DNA of 64,000 nucleotides, taken from assembly GCA_033980235.1 (NCBI GenBank), contig CM067072.1, positions 13,605,871-13,669,870 of the forward strand, written 5' to 3'. This document shows, in pieces, positions 43,219 to 56,998 of the stretch; positions within the stretch are counted from its first letter, which is position 1; each line of letters opens with the position of its first letter. Under the pieces are notes generated by a model. The model was not told the origin of the DNA, made no database searches, and saw only the letters and a program-made list of their open reading frames with translations. A program made the position numbers and the translations under genes. Source of the stretch: Diadema setosum (Eukaryota; Echinodermata; Echinoidea; Diadematoida; Diadematidae).

Positions 43219-46200
43219 GTAAATCAAATGACAATTATTCACAGGAAAGGTTTTTTTTTTTTTCTTCTTCTTTATAGACTTTCAGAGATAGCAGTAATTT
43301 TTTCATTAAATCATAGCACTTTTGATAGTTTGTGATTCTAAAGAATACATTTAATCAAAGCTTTGGTGGTCATCTATGGCAGCAATTCACATATTTTCCT
43401 ACAAAGTTTTATAAGGCCCAGTTACGTGTGTATATAGAATACATATCTTTTTTGTTTGTCTTTTGGGAAGACATGGCAGCCCATCTGCAAGAGCTTCAAT
43501 AGGCTGCAGCCCCCTGATTGAGAAACACTGACCAAGGGTACAAGCTGAAGCTACTGGTAGTGTGTTTTGGGACCTACTGTCAGAGGAAAAATGTCTTAAG
43601 TAGTTTTTGTCTGAATTTTAATGTTGTGACCTAGAATGTACAATATACCTGGTATGCATTGAATGATTTATTATCTGTCAATGATGATAAAACAATGCAA
43701 ACTAAACCAAAGACAGGCTTGATGATTGTAGGTTGAGGATATTGACATCCATGCTTGACATTCAGTTTATGATGTACATACAATTTGTATCTCTTTCTGT
43801 GTAGAAGCAGTACTGCATATTCTTGGGGCTTCCACAAGTTAGATGGTTGAATTTATATCTCATTTACAGTATTAGACTCCATGCGACCCGTTTATCTTTC
43901 TTCAGTTTTTGCTCTATTAGTTGTTTTATGTGTGGGTCTCCCAATTGCATTGTTTTTTGTTTGTTTTTTATAGACCGATGAAAAACTGGAATTTAATTCT
44001 GAATTAGCTCCAATATTTTTTTTTTGCATATTCTTTGGTATTAACAAAGGGATTACAGTTAGTGCATTCTAATATATATATTTTTTTCTTGTTTATACAT
44101 TGATGTTTTAAATGCCGTGAAATATACATCTTTGTTGCCATATCAGAAATCTAGACATGCATTAATATTTAAACAACCAAGAGAATTCCTAGGAGATGTA
44201 CTTTCACAGATGACTCTAGCTACATGTATGACTCTTGTTGGAGATAGTTGCACACCTAGTGTTCTTATCCCTCTTTCCTTACAAACTATGAACAGGCAAG
44301 CCAAGAAAAAAGATACACCTTACTGTAGAGACAATGAATTTTCGTGTCTATGCACCGTCCAGGCAGCCCTCATTTGTAACCATACAGTTAGGCATACTTG
44401 TGCCATTGTTTCGATGGATCTCCTGAACATCACATCATTCATGCTCAAAAGTATAGTGTGTGATGAGCCTAAGGAGTACTGTGAAACGAGGAATGTTCGC
44501 GTACATTTAAATTTCGCGAGGGCCAAGATTCGTGAAAGTAATATGAACGCACAAGTTCTTGTCTGCACTACATGCATTGAATGCCATTGGCCATTGGCGA
44601 AAATTTCATGCTGCCAAAAAGGCCGTCAACTGCAATTCGCAAAAATTTGATGTCGCAAAAAAGGTTGTCAACTCCAATTCGCAAAACTGTCATGTCACGA
44701 AAATTTTATGCCGCTAAAATATCTTGCTTTACAGTACTTAATACGAATCAAAGATGACCTTTAACCTGGAGGATTTGAGTTCTTCTGCAGCATGATTATG
44801 TAATGCTTCTCTTCCACCCCACCCCCCCATCCCCCCCCCCACCATCCCCCACCCCCATTCCAGAAGGCACCAAGCGGCCCAAGATGGAGGAGATGAAGAA
44901 GAAAGAGAGGAGACAGGTCCGGCGACAAGTGAAGAACAATTTTGAACTCGCGAAGAAGGCCAAGGCGAGCTGGGAGATAATTAGACAGTAAGTAGTGATG
45001 ATGGTGACAGCAAATTTATAGCCGCGGTCACATTGGCAAAAGATTGCCAAGTCTTCGTGAAGTTTGCTCGTCCATCCACACTGGCAGCCAAACTTTCAAA
45101 AGTTTGGGTCACTGGTGCGTGTGCGTAAGAAAGAAGATAAAGCGCTTCGTCAGACAGCTAATTGTGACATATCAATGCACACATGTACATCCCAATGAGA
45201 GCGCGCTTCGGAGGCACTGTCCGCAAACAGATGGTGGACTGGTCATGTGACAAACTTTGCAGTTTTAGTTGCTAGCGTTCACACTGCACAAACATCTAGA
45301 TGGGTGGGGGTCTGGGAAATTTCCCTAGTTTAAGTGGGAAGTGTCATGAGAATTTTTTTGAAAGTTTGCTCTCACAGGAGCAAAACTTTGAGATCTTAAA
45401 CGTCGCAATCTTAAACTTCATAATCTCTTTTTTTTTCACTGTGACTGCGGCTTTTGACAGACCCAGGTCTGCTGATATGGATGTGATTGTTGTACATTCT
45501 TATTGGTCTACTGTTATTTTGACCAATCTATAAGGTGTGATATTCTGTAGATTTGAAAGGCAAGAAGTTTTCTTTTAAAACCCCTTGAATATTTGTGTTC
45601 ATTTGATTTCAAACAGGTGTGATCACACAGTACAACATATTTCTTTAGTATGATATATTTGTTATAATTTTGATTGTAAGTTTTAATTACTATGTGTTTT
45701 AAATTGACAAAATGTGTATTTCTGTATTGTCTTTGGGTTGTCTTCAGAGAGTTCAGGAAGTATGTTAGATTTTATTTCTATGAATTTTTGGTATTTATAT
45801 GTGTGTATTTTGATTGAGATACTTTGCTTTAATAGTTTCAAGAGGAAACCATTATACCACATGTTAACAACTTTGTTTCATCTTAACAGACATGACTGCA
45901 AAGCGGAGACAAGGAAAAAGCATATCAGCGAGCTGTGTGAGCTGCTGAAAGGCAGGGTCATGGAAGTGAGTAACAACTTTGTACTTGTAACCTTGGCCGA
46001 TTTATTTGTAAACTCATTAACTGATGTGACACTTAGTTTCGAAAGATTAAAATGTTTGCATAATGTCAATACAATTATCCCGATGTTGAAATTAGGTATA
46101 GTTAGATGTAGATAATCTGCTTTGCTTTTAAGTATATGTTCATAATTTTTAGCTGAAGCTTTTTCAGACTTATGATGGTACTGAATTTAGATTGAGCCAA

Positions 46201-49200
46201 GTTCAAAAGTGTTCATTGATTCTATGAACTTTTCTAGGGTGTGTTACTAGTATACAGTAGTATACCTAACCTTAGGTGTACAGAGAATATGTGTCATAAC
46301 AAAATGAACATTGTCCACAATAAGGCATTGTTTTACAGATGCTTTCTAATGTCATCACACATGCAGGGAAAATTTATGACAAATGTATTCCACCATATAG
46401 TTGCAGTTACTAGATCTTATCTTGAATCTTTGTGTTCACCTTTCACAATCTTTGAATTCAGGCAAAAATTACAGTTAATTAGTATTTCAAGATATTGCAT
46501 GAGCTATGTCTGTTCACATGAAATGGACTATATTGAGCTAACGATGTACACTTTTGTATGATACAGTTTCATGAGTCATGGTGCAAAATTTCTCTTTCTG
46601 CATTCTCTTGCATCAGCTGATGAAGGCGCACGACTCTGTGAGGGTCATACAGTGCTGTGTGCAGTTTGGAACACCTGAACAGAGGACTCAAATCTTTGAT
46701 GAGGTCAAAGGTCAGTCTTATCTTCTTTATTTTATAGACACTTTAATCTGATGAAGCTTCGTGGCTTCTCTTGCAATTATGCTATGTTTTGACACCACAT
46801 GTAGCAATGTGAGCCAGTGTACTATGAAACATTGACTTTATTTAATTCATTGTTTTGTTTTGTTTGTTTGTTTGTTTGTTTGTTTGTTTTGGGGGTCATA
46901 TTTGATGATGCCATGTGTAGCTATTGCATTAATGAAATGTAGGTCTTCCCATTGCATAACTTGATTCAAATGCAGCTTCTTTTACAAATAAAGTATGTGC
47001 AGTTAAGTCTGATGAATTCTCTTGTCTCTCCCCTTCTTTCTCAAAAGAGTGAAATTGTTGAAATCATGAGTGAATGGCACTCTGGTGATTTCTTTTGGTA
47101 AACATTTTCGCTGAAATGTAAGTTAGTCTCTTGGTATACCAAGACCAGTTTCTAACCTTTACTCCTCAATCGAGAATGCACAGATATTCAGTTGTTTGTA
47201 TGCCATGCTTTCTCCTTCTCAAAGATGACATTGTTGAGCTGGCAAAGTCAAAGTACGCCAAGTTCTTTGTGCTGAAGATGCTTCGCTACGGCACGCGGGA
47301 GCAGCGCGCCTTCATCATGCGTGCGTTCCATGGCAAGGTGTGCCAGCTGATTCGGCACAGCGAAGCGGCGGAAGTGGTGGAGGAGGCGTACAACAACCAC
47401 GCCAACGCACAGGACCGGTCCGCCCTCATGGAGGAGTTCTACGGGGCCAGGTTCGCCGTCTTTAAGGTAATTTAATTTGATTTGATTTGATTCATCCATT
47501 CTCTGCATGGCATCATTTACAATTCTTAGTTTAGCAATATAATCAAACATAATATATACAAATATAATACTCAAAATAGCTAGTTTCTACAATTTTCATT
47601 GCACATACATCTGTGACATGATTATAGTATATGTGTTATGAATTACCATACAGAACTGTTGCCAAATAGCTATATTGCCAATAAAAAGCTATAAGCTTGA
47701 CCCTTTGGCAACCGATAATACAATACGGTATAAATGCAATGGCCTATCTAATGCAACGAATAACTCAAGGGAGGTGGGTAGGACCAGGACCTGTGGATAG
47801 TGCACAGTTGTGTAGATGCGCCTTGGGCACATTAGTCATGTTGAATTGGAGCATTATAAGTACCCTGTATTATTATCATGAGTAGATGCGGAAATCCATG
47901 GTTCAATTCCACACAAGAACTAGTGCATGTTTTTAAGTTACATTCAGGTCCCTTTGATATATAGTTACTGTGAATCAAAATCTGTCTGGAGTGAGCATCA
48001 GCTCTCAGAAGGACCCACTCACCAGAAACTTTCATGTGACCAGTATTTTCTAATCATCTTAAAGGGATGGTATGGTATTGGTTGGGGTGAGGGTTTAGCT
48101 TTTAAGATTTTGCTAGTTACTTAGAAACCACTTTATGAAATGTTGAAGAGCATACAATTTTAGGAGGAATTCAAAGCTTATTTGATGAAAATTGGATCTG
48201 AAATGGCTGAGATATCAAAAAAAAAAAAAAAAGAAGAAGAAAGGAGATCCTAATAAAAGGTAGGTCCCACCTCTTATTAGGATCGCTCTATTTTGGATAT
48301 CTCAGCCATTTCAAAACCAATTTTCATCAAATAAGCTTTGGATTCCTCTAAGAATTAAATGCTTTTTCCTATTTCATAAAAGGTTTCTCATTATCTCATA
48401 GAATAATCATCGAAATAGGTTGGAAACCTAAAGCCCCATCTCGACCGAAACTGTACCATCCCTTTTTATACCCCCGCCAAACGAAGTTTGAAGGGGGTAT
48501 ATAGGAATCAGCGGACAGTCGGGCGGTCGGTCGGGTGGGCGGTCGGGCGGTCGGTCCGTTGCAAATCTTGCGTCGCGAACTACTTCCTCAGTTTTCAACC
48601 GATTCCCATAAAACTTGGCACAGATGTGTGCCTTGGGTTGTAGATGTGCAAGACGTATTTTTTGACAGTACCCAAAAGTACGTTGCCATGGTAACGGCAT
48701 ATTATGGGCAAAAATGGGTACAAATCTTGCGTCGCGAACTCCTCCCACAGTTTTTGATCAATTTTTATGAAATTAGGTACAGATGTTCATCTGAATATGT
48801 TAATGTGCAAGACACATATTTCCGCAGTGGCAAAAAGTGCGTTGCCATGGTAATGGCATGTTATTGGTAATATATAGGGCAAAATGCTTCATGGCAAAAC
48901 TGCTTCATCAGTGTTCTTCCAATTCTCATGGAATTCATATTGAATGTTTGTCTTAGGATATAGGTCAGCATGACACATTTCTTGACAGTGACAAAAAGTA
49001 TGTTGCCATGGTAACAGCTCACATATTATGAGCCAAAATTATGGAAAATTTTGTGTTGCAAACTACTTCCTCAGTTTTTGCCCAATTTCCATGAAACTTG
49101 GTACAGATGTGTGCCTTTGGTTGTAGATGTGCAAGACGCATCTTTCGACAGTACCCGAAAGTATGTTGCCATGGTAACGGCATATTGATGGCAGAAGATC

Positions 49201-52200
49201 AAGGAAAGATCTTGCGGATTTAACTACTTCCTCAGTTTTTTGACCAAAGCTTATGAAATGTTGTTTTGACCAAAGCTTATGAAATGTTGTTTGGCGGGGG
49301 TATAACCAGTCGCTGTAGCGGCATTTCTAGTTAAACCTGTTGTGTGCTTTGAGTGCTGAATAGACAAGAAAACCCATAGCATTGCACACACGGTCCAAAT
49401 TCCCTTGTACAGAAAGGGTTAGCAGCATGATGAACTGCATGTCTTAGGTGCCTGAGTCTCTCACAGTGAAAATGTTTGGAGAATCTCAAAGTGCTTTCAC
49501 ACATCCCAACAAAGGATACGGTAGTCATGGAACAGAGTAGTCCCTCCTGCAACATGTCATCACCTAGCAACACGTAGCAATCCCATTGCATTCTTCCTAT
49601 GAAATTGTCATAGTTTACTAGTAATGGTATCTTTTCTGAATAGCTCTGTGTGTTTTGATAGTAACATAATGATCTGAGATGCACATCTATTGATTTGAAT
49701 ATATTTAGGAAGACTCTGTTAGAAATATAATATTTATTTTGTGTTTTGGCTGTCTTTGTTTCAGGCATCAGGCATTCACACCCTAGATGACATCCTAGAG
49801 AAAGACCCCACTATGAGGCAGAGCATACTGGAACACATGCTGAAGATCCTCACACCCCTTCTTGACAAGTATGAGTTACTAATGAATAACTCTCAAACTG
49901 TGAAATTCTAGAGTACTCAAAACCTCAAGTGCTGTATTTATTGGTGTATGAACCAGACCTTTGTTGTTATTTTCTAGAAATACCCTAAGGATAAGCCTGC
50001 TCAGAGTTAGCTCATGGGCACATTGGTACGAATGACCTTTCTTTTTTTCTCTGTCGGTTAGGGGTACTTCACTCATTTGCTGGACAACATAATGCATAAG
50101 TTTTATGTAATAAATATTTGATTCAACAGTTCTGTTTAAAAAAAAAAAGAAGAAAAAAGAATGAACAAGCGTAGACCAGATGACCAGAATGATCCATCAT
50201 TACCTACATGCCTGGTGGTACGAATGACCTTCTTTCTGCACTTGCGCAAAATGGAACTCCGAACTGGCTTATAGGGGCTGCGGGTTATACATGGTAAATT
50301 GTGCTCACAAAAATAGTCTTAGTCTGAGACAAAGGAATCTGGAGGATTTGAGGTGATACATCACGTGATATCTGTGTTTCCAGTTCATGCAAAGTCAATG
50401 TGTGGTGGAGATGTGACCTTATGTTCTGTGTTTTGTCACATGTTGCAGGGCTGTGATCAAGCACACCATGGTACACAAGGCCATCTACGACTTCCTGGTA
50501 CATGCACCAGAAAAAATGCGAGGGGTGAGTTGGATTAACTTTGTCCTACTTCCAGGTCGCTGTATAGAGCTGGACCAGTGTTTTTAGCTGACAAAATTTG
50601 TGATTGCATTCCAGTGAGATATGCCCATTAACCCTTTGAAGACTAGTCCTGAGTATTTAATGTACTCGGCCACGTGTCTATGGGAAATGTACATGTATGT
50701 TATACCAAAGTCATCTGTCCCTCAACAGACTAACTTGCTAGTTGCAAGAGAAGTTACCGAAACTTTTCTGAAGCCCTTCATCATTTTTTTTTTCAATTCA
50801 TTTTTGTCTATATGTGATAATTACCAGAGCAATAATGGTTCAGTGGATCATACCTATGACTCTTCATTGTTAGGTTCCTGGCAGAAGTGGATGCACCCTC
50901 AGGTTTGTCATTTAAATATTCAGTGCCCCATCAATGCTTAGGAGGGGACTTCAAGCCCTTGGTCCAGAGGTAGAATACACAACACCCAGACAAAACATTA
51001 AAATTGAATCCAAGCATACTTCATGGTGTAAATGTTACCTCCATTTACTACTCTCTACTCTGTCTCATCTTTACTTACACTTTGATTTTTAAAGGGACTG
51101 TACAGTACTGGTTGAGGTGGGGATTCATGTTTTGAACATTCCTAAGTGAGATAATGAAAAGCCTCTTATGAAATATGAAAGAGCATGTAATTTTGAGAAG
51201 GATTCAACGTTTATTTGATGAAAATTGGTTTTCAAATGGCTGAGATATCCCAAAAAGTGTTAATAATAAAAGGCGACATGCCACAACTTTATTACGATCT
51301 CTTTGTTTCACCTTGTTTTTTTATATCTCATCCATATCAAAACCGATTTTCATCGAATAAACTTTTGATACCCCTTAGAACTGCATGCTCTTTGACATCT
51401 CATAGAGTGGTTTCTGAATATCTCGCAAAACGTTAAAAGCTAAATCCTCACCTTGACCAGAACTGTACACACCCTTTAATACTAAAGGAGCTTCATGAAA
51501 TAACAAATTAAAAATGACAATCACTGAGAATCATTGCATTACTGTAAAAACTTCAAAGATAGTGAATTGAATGGACAACATTGCTAAACATTTCTGAATG
51601 GTTCTGTCGATCATTTAAAACTGGCCTTGAAAGCACACCACTTTAAATGCCGAGTGCCTTCATGAAATGACAGCAAAAAGAATAATTGAATAACTTTAAC
51701 AACTTGTAAATATCAGAATAAGTAAGTGAAAGGACAACAATGCAAAACTGTTCTTGATGGTTCTTTAGACCATTTATAACCATTCTTAGAAATGAACACA
51801 CACTCTCACACTGAATTTAAGGATGTTAACCTCAGTTGGTATCGCATCTGCCTCCCAGTCCAAACAACGCCGGTTCGAGTCTCGAGTCTGGCTGAGCAAT
51901 GTTGTGTGTACCATCTCTTCTAGTAAGAGGCTAACGCTCTGTCCCTCAGTATCAACCAGACACATTGTGCCATATGAGGAAGAATATGCAAACAGTGAAT
52001 TTTTGTTCGCCACATTTTTTCTCTTTTGGCAGGAACTGATAGAGTCATTAAGGGAGGTGGTGGTACAGATCCTTCACACACTGGACGGAGCTCGGGCCGC
52101 CATGTACTGCCTCTGGTTTGGAACTGCCAAGGTAAAAATACAATATGTTCTCATTTTATTTTTCAGTCCTATTTTCAGGGAGCCATTGTAGAATACTCAT

Positions 52201-55200
52201 AACTTTTATATTTGCCCTCATGCTTATTACTCCACTTTTTTTGCGCCAATTAGAAGAAAATGAATGGAAATGTAATGATAATAATAATTTGACAATATAT
52301 GGGCAGTGATGCAAGAAAAGGGCCCTTAGGGCATGGAATACCGAAAATGAGTTTTACGGTCATATTGGAGAATGAACTCTGATGTATTCAGATATATGCA
52401 AACTGCTTTCTAAAATCCCACTCCCAAATGCCTCAACTATTGCATTTAAAAAAAAAAAAACATGTTTCTCCCAAATACTGCCACTTTTTGATGAGCCTAT
52501 GCATTCACATGTAGCTAGATTGTTGATCTTTGTTTATGCGTATTGGTTTGTCAAACTTGTCAAAACGCCATTTTATGGCCTTTGTGCATGAAAGCACTTA
52601 GGGCCCTTTTTTTGCGTCACGGCTCATATATATTATAGTACAAGTGAAGCAGACCAAACATCAGCAGGCTTGGCTGCATTTAAAACTTTGCTTCCAGGAA
52701 AAACGTGATTATAAAACATGGTTTGACAGAGGGGGATTTTAAAGAGTTTCTCCTGAGGATGTTTCTGGCCCGGGCAAAATTCTTGTGTCTCGCTGAGCAA
52801 CATTGTGTGTAATCATACCGTCTCCTCTAGTAAGAGGCAAGACACTCTGCCCCTCAGTATCAACCAGACTTGGACTGTGCTATTGCACTACTCGAGCACA
52901 GCGTGTCTCTTTGCGATTACTCACATTGATCAAACAGGGCATGTACAACTGTGACATTATTTAAACTGTGCTTGAGATCGTGATTGAGTTTATGAGACTT
53001 TCAAAACCATGTTTTCTAATGAAACATGTTTTTGAATCGCACCTCCACTGTGCATTTCAAAACCATGTCTCAAAATGGTGGTTGTAATCTCGACTACCGT
53101 TTATAGCAAAATTTAAATCACAAAACCTGGTTTCAAAACCAGGTTTAAGGCCAGAAAAGTTTGCTACAAATGCAGCCATAGCTGAAGCATTCTTTACAAC
53201 ACAATCACAGCTGTGATATATATTTTTTTTTGTCATTTGTATCAAGTGAGGCAAGTTTGTTGATCCTGCAACAATTTTCTGAGCCAGAGTTATGCCTATC
53301 TATAGTATCAACTACTGTATATGCCATATATTCAGTGAGTCTAAATTTTCACTAATCGGGACTTCCCGTCAATTTCGCAAGTGGTTGAATTTGCGATTGT
53401 GAAGTACAGTACTGAATGTAGAAATGTATGCATGCACATCACATTCATGTTAGGATGAGAGTTGATATTTTTGTGTGTTTTTAAGTTCGCAAACAGCACC
53501 CGGCTTGCAAAATTTCTGAAAATAAAAACCTTGTGAAATATTGAGCCCATACAGTAATTGTGGACAATCAGCGTATATCACAAGCATAGCAAAGTTGTGA
53601 CATTATTAAGCAGTGGGAGGTGATACATGCTTCTAGCTTTTATTTTGTCCCTTCATCATGAGACTCAGACTAAAATGCCAAATGTTGACATTTGTGACTT
53701 CCTGTCCTTTGATTTGCATCAGGACCGAAAGATTATCATCAAGTCTTTCAAGACGTATGTGACAAAGATCGCCAAGGAGGAGTTCGGGCACAGGGTCCTC
53801 CTGGCCCTCTTTGACTCCGTGGATGACACCAAGATTGTGGGCAAAGTCATCATTGAAGTGAGTATGGGGCCTCAAAGGTTTCCAGTTCAATTATGATATA
53901 TCAGGGCCCCGTTTTATCAGAAGATAAAATCGATTTCAAATTTCCTTACCACACAGGCTGCCATAGACTTACAGTTGAAATCAACTATATAATCAATTTC
54001 AACTCTTCAGAAAACAGGGCCAGACCTCCCAACCATTCTGAATTTGGAGGAAAGAATCTGAATTTTGACCATTCCCAGCTCTTATTTCAATAGAGTTTCC
54101 TATTTTTCCATGATTATTTTACTACATGATCCTACCGTGTATGGGAACTGCTCTTTCTTTCCTCACTGTAGCGCCAAATCATCCCTATTTTTCAGTTAGA
54201 AAGGTTGGGAGGTCTGTGGTATCATTAGCAGAAAGGCTCAGGAGGACATGTAAACAAGGGCTAATCATGATGTAAGGGGTGGGGGGGGGGGGAGTTTGTC
54301 TCACGAAAAAATCGTAGGCAAGACGTGTGCCATTTTGCTCACAACTGCCGAGCTTCATCAAGCGCAATGAGACACCAACACAAGGGATGTCCATCCACCT
54401 CCACCAACAGTGTGGCAATACATCTTAGATGAGATCCCACCTGTGATGTCCGTGAAGGAGCTGCTAAACCGGACTGTCAACCAGTGGATGCAGTAAGGCG
54501 CCCTGCCGGGGCCCGTCCTGGAAAAGATGGCATGCTGCCAACTAGAATTTTGCATGCACGTTATAACTTACATGCACATACCACCATGTCTCATTGTACG
54601 TACGTGACGATGCTCAGCAGTAGCCAGCGAAACATCATACATCTTACCTGCAATTTCTTCATGAGACAAACAATTATTTTTACCCGAAGCATCATAGAAT
54701 TTACTGCGATGGTCAACCTCTTCACAAAAGCTACTTAGTCAATCATGACCCATCCCTTTTTTTTTCAACAGGAGCTGATGAAGTCTGCCTACGAGGTGGC
54801 GACAGACCAGTACGGCCGTAAGGTTCTATTCTACCTCCTTGTCCCGAGAGATCCATCTCACTTCCATCCGGACATCGTCAAACAGCTGCAGAAAGGCGAT
54901 GACAACCCAGTCAGGTAGGGGTGGAGCTTATTATTGCATATATTCCTGAAAAGGGGGATCTGCCACATAATTGATGCTCATTTAGACACACAGGGGTGGG
55001 AATTCATTTTATGATTCAATTAAGAATCAATTCTCTAAGATTCAGTTAGACTCCATGTCGTTTAGCATAGCCTGTCTCCCAAACCAAATGGCCTGTGTTT
55101 GATTTCAAAGTCCAACTGAGCAGTGTTGTGTGAAATCATACCGTGTCCTCTAGTAAGAGGCAAAACACTCTGCCCCTCGGATGGGGCATAAAATGGAGGT

Positions 55201-56909
55201 CCCTTGAGTAAGTTAGTCAAGACTTATGCACATAAAAGATCTCGCCTCATTTAATTCATTGCAAAGAGCAGGGTTGTAAACCGGTGAAGTGGTCCACTTA
55301 CCTACCCACAAAAAAAAAAAAATGAAAAAGAAATTGGGCAAATGATGCCAAACCTGTGTGGTTTGCCCCAAGTGACTCGCAACAGTTAGCAAATGGTATC
55401 AACCACGCACATTGTGGCATACTAAGAAGAAGATAGAATTTTCAAACACACTTCAACATTGCTTTTAATGCAAAGCTGTGTTTGCATGAAAAAATTAAGT
55501 GATATTACATCAGCGTGTCAAGATTCTGTGTACTGTAAATAGTATTTTGGTTTTCGTAATTTAATACCAACAACATGCAAGAGAATATGACAACCCAATG
55601 CAGTGGTGGATCCAGAGGGAGTACACAGCCCCCCCTTCTTTATTTTATGTTAAAACAAAATAAAGAAAAAGAAAAAATGGAGGAGGGCGTGTGTGCTCGC
55701 CTTTAATTTTGTAAAAACATCCCCCCCCCCCCCTTTACGGAGTTTCTGGATCCGCCCCTGTAATGTCAGCAATTTGTGATGGTAGGCAGCTGTCAGTCTT
55801 GAAGGAAATGCAAACCACCCTCTTGTGTTCGTGTCATTGTAGTAAGAAGGACAGGACGGTACGGAGGAAGGAACTCCTTGAGGCGGCCTCCCCAGCCCTC
55901 CTCAAGCTGCTACTGACCCACACCAAGGAGATGGCGTACAGCAAGTCCAACAGTCAGCTGGCGTTGGCTATCCTGGAACATGCACAAGGTAATAAAGTGA
56001 CATACGACCTTCATGCACCAAAGCCAGGCGTAAACCCCCTGCCGCCCACAGGTGGCAATTCCCAGGAACACGAATGCACAGCTCATCATGTTTTCCTTTG
56101 CGATGGGTTAAGCATTTTGCATGATTAAGTTGCCACAAGAAAGACATAATGAAGCAACAAGTATTGCGAGGACTGGAGAAAGCACCCAGAAATGATGCAT
56201 CACGCATAACCCCGGGGTACCGTAGTACCCCGGGTAACCGCGTTGTGTAGCGCCACCTCATGTCCACTCGAGGACAGCCAGAGAAAAATGCATGCACTGT
56301 GTGTGCGTGTACATAGTCATTCCCATGCCACTGCATGTTATACTATGCGTGCATGGAAGCTGCGATACCACTAGCGTGTGCTTTAGTGCAGTGCAGTGCA
56401 GTGGCTAGCGCGAACTAGCTCCAGCACCAAAATAATTTCCTCTTTTTGGCACCCAGGGTACAACCTTTTTAAAAAAATAAATAATTCAACAAAATGGCTG
56501 ATTTTTATTTGGTACCCCAGGATACTATTTATGTCATCAAATGCAAAATCTATTCATATTTGTAAGGTCCAGCTTCACTCACACTGAAAAGAATTGACCT
56601 CTTCATCTACTGATTGGGAAGAAGATATTTTTGTCTCCATCTGGATATGGTTAATTTCTTCTTTTATTTAGTTTTGATGGGATCCTTTGATTGTTCCAAT
56701 TTTAAATGGGTAGGGGGTTATCTATTTGCTGTCCCTCTCCATGTTGCCACAATTTCCTGGAGTGATATGTTGTGTATTACCCCATTGCCATTATCAATAT
56801 TACTGTGACGATGATGATGAGGATGATGAGGATGATGAGGATGATGAGGATGATGAGGATGATGAGGATGATGAGGATGATGAGGATGATGAGGATGATG
56901 AGGATGATG

Positions 56910-56998
<89 letters not shown>

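Noticed and set aside
44117..44650. 177-codon open frame on the plus strand
   Set aside because: It lies wholly in PUM3 intron 1 with no recognisable domain and with repeated TTCGC-type motifs. A chance frame.
48535..48870. frame with two similar peptide repeats
   Set aside because: It follows the 150-bp core repeats of Helentron-like element D. No other sign of coding.
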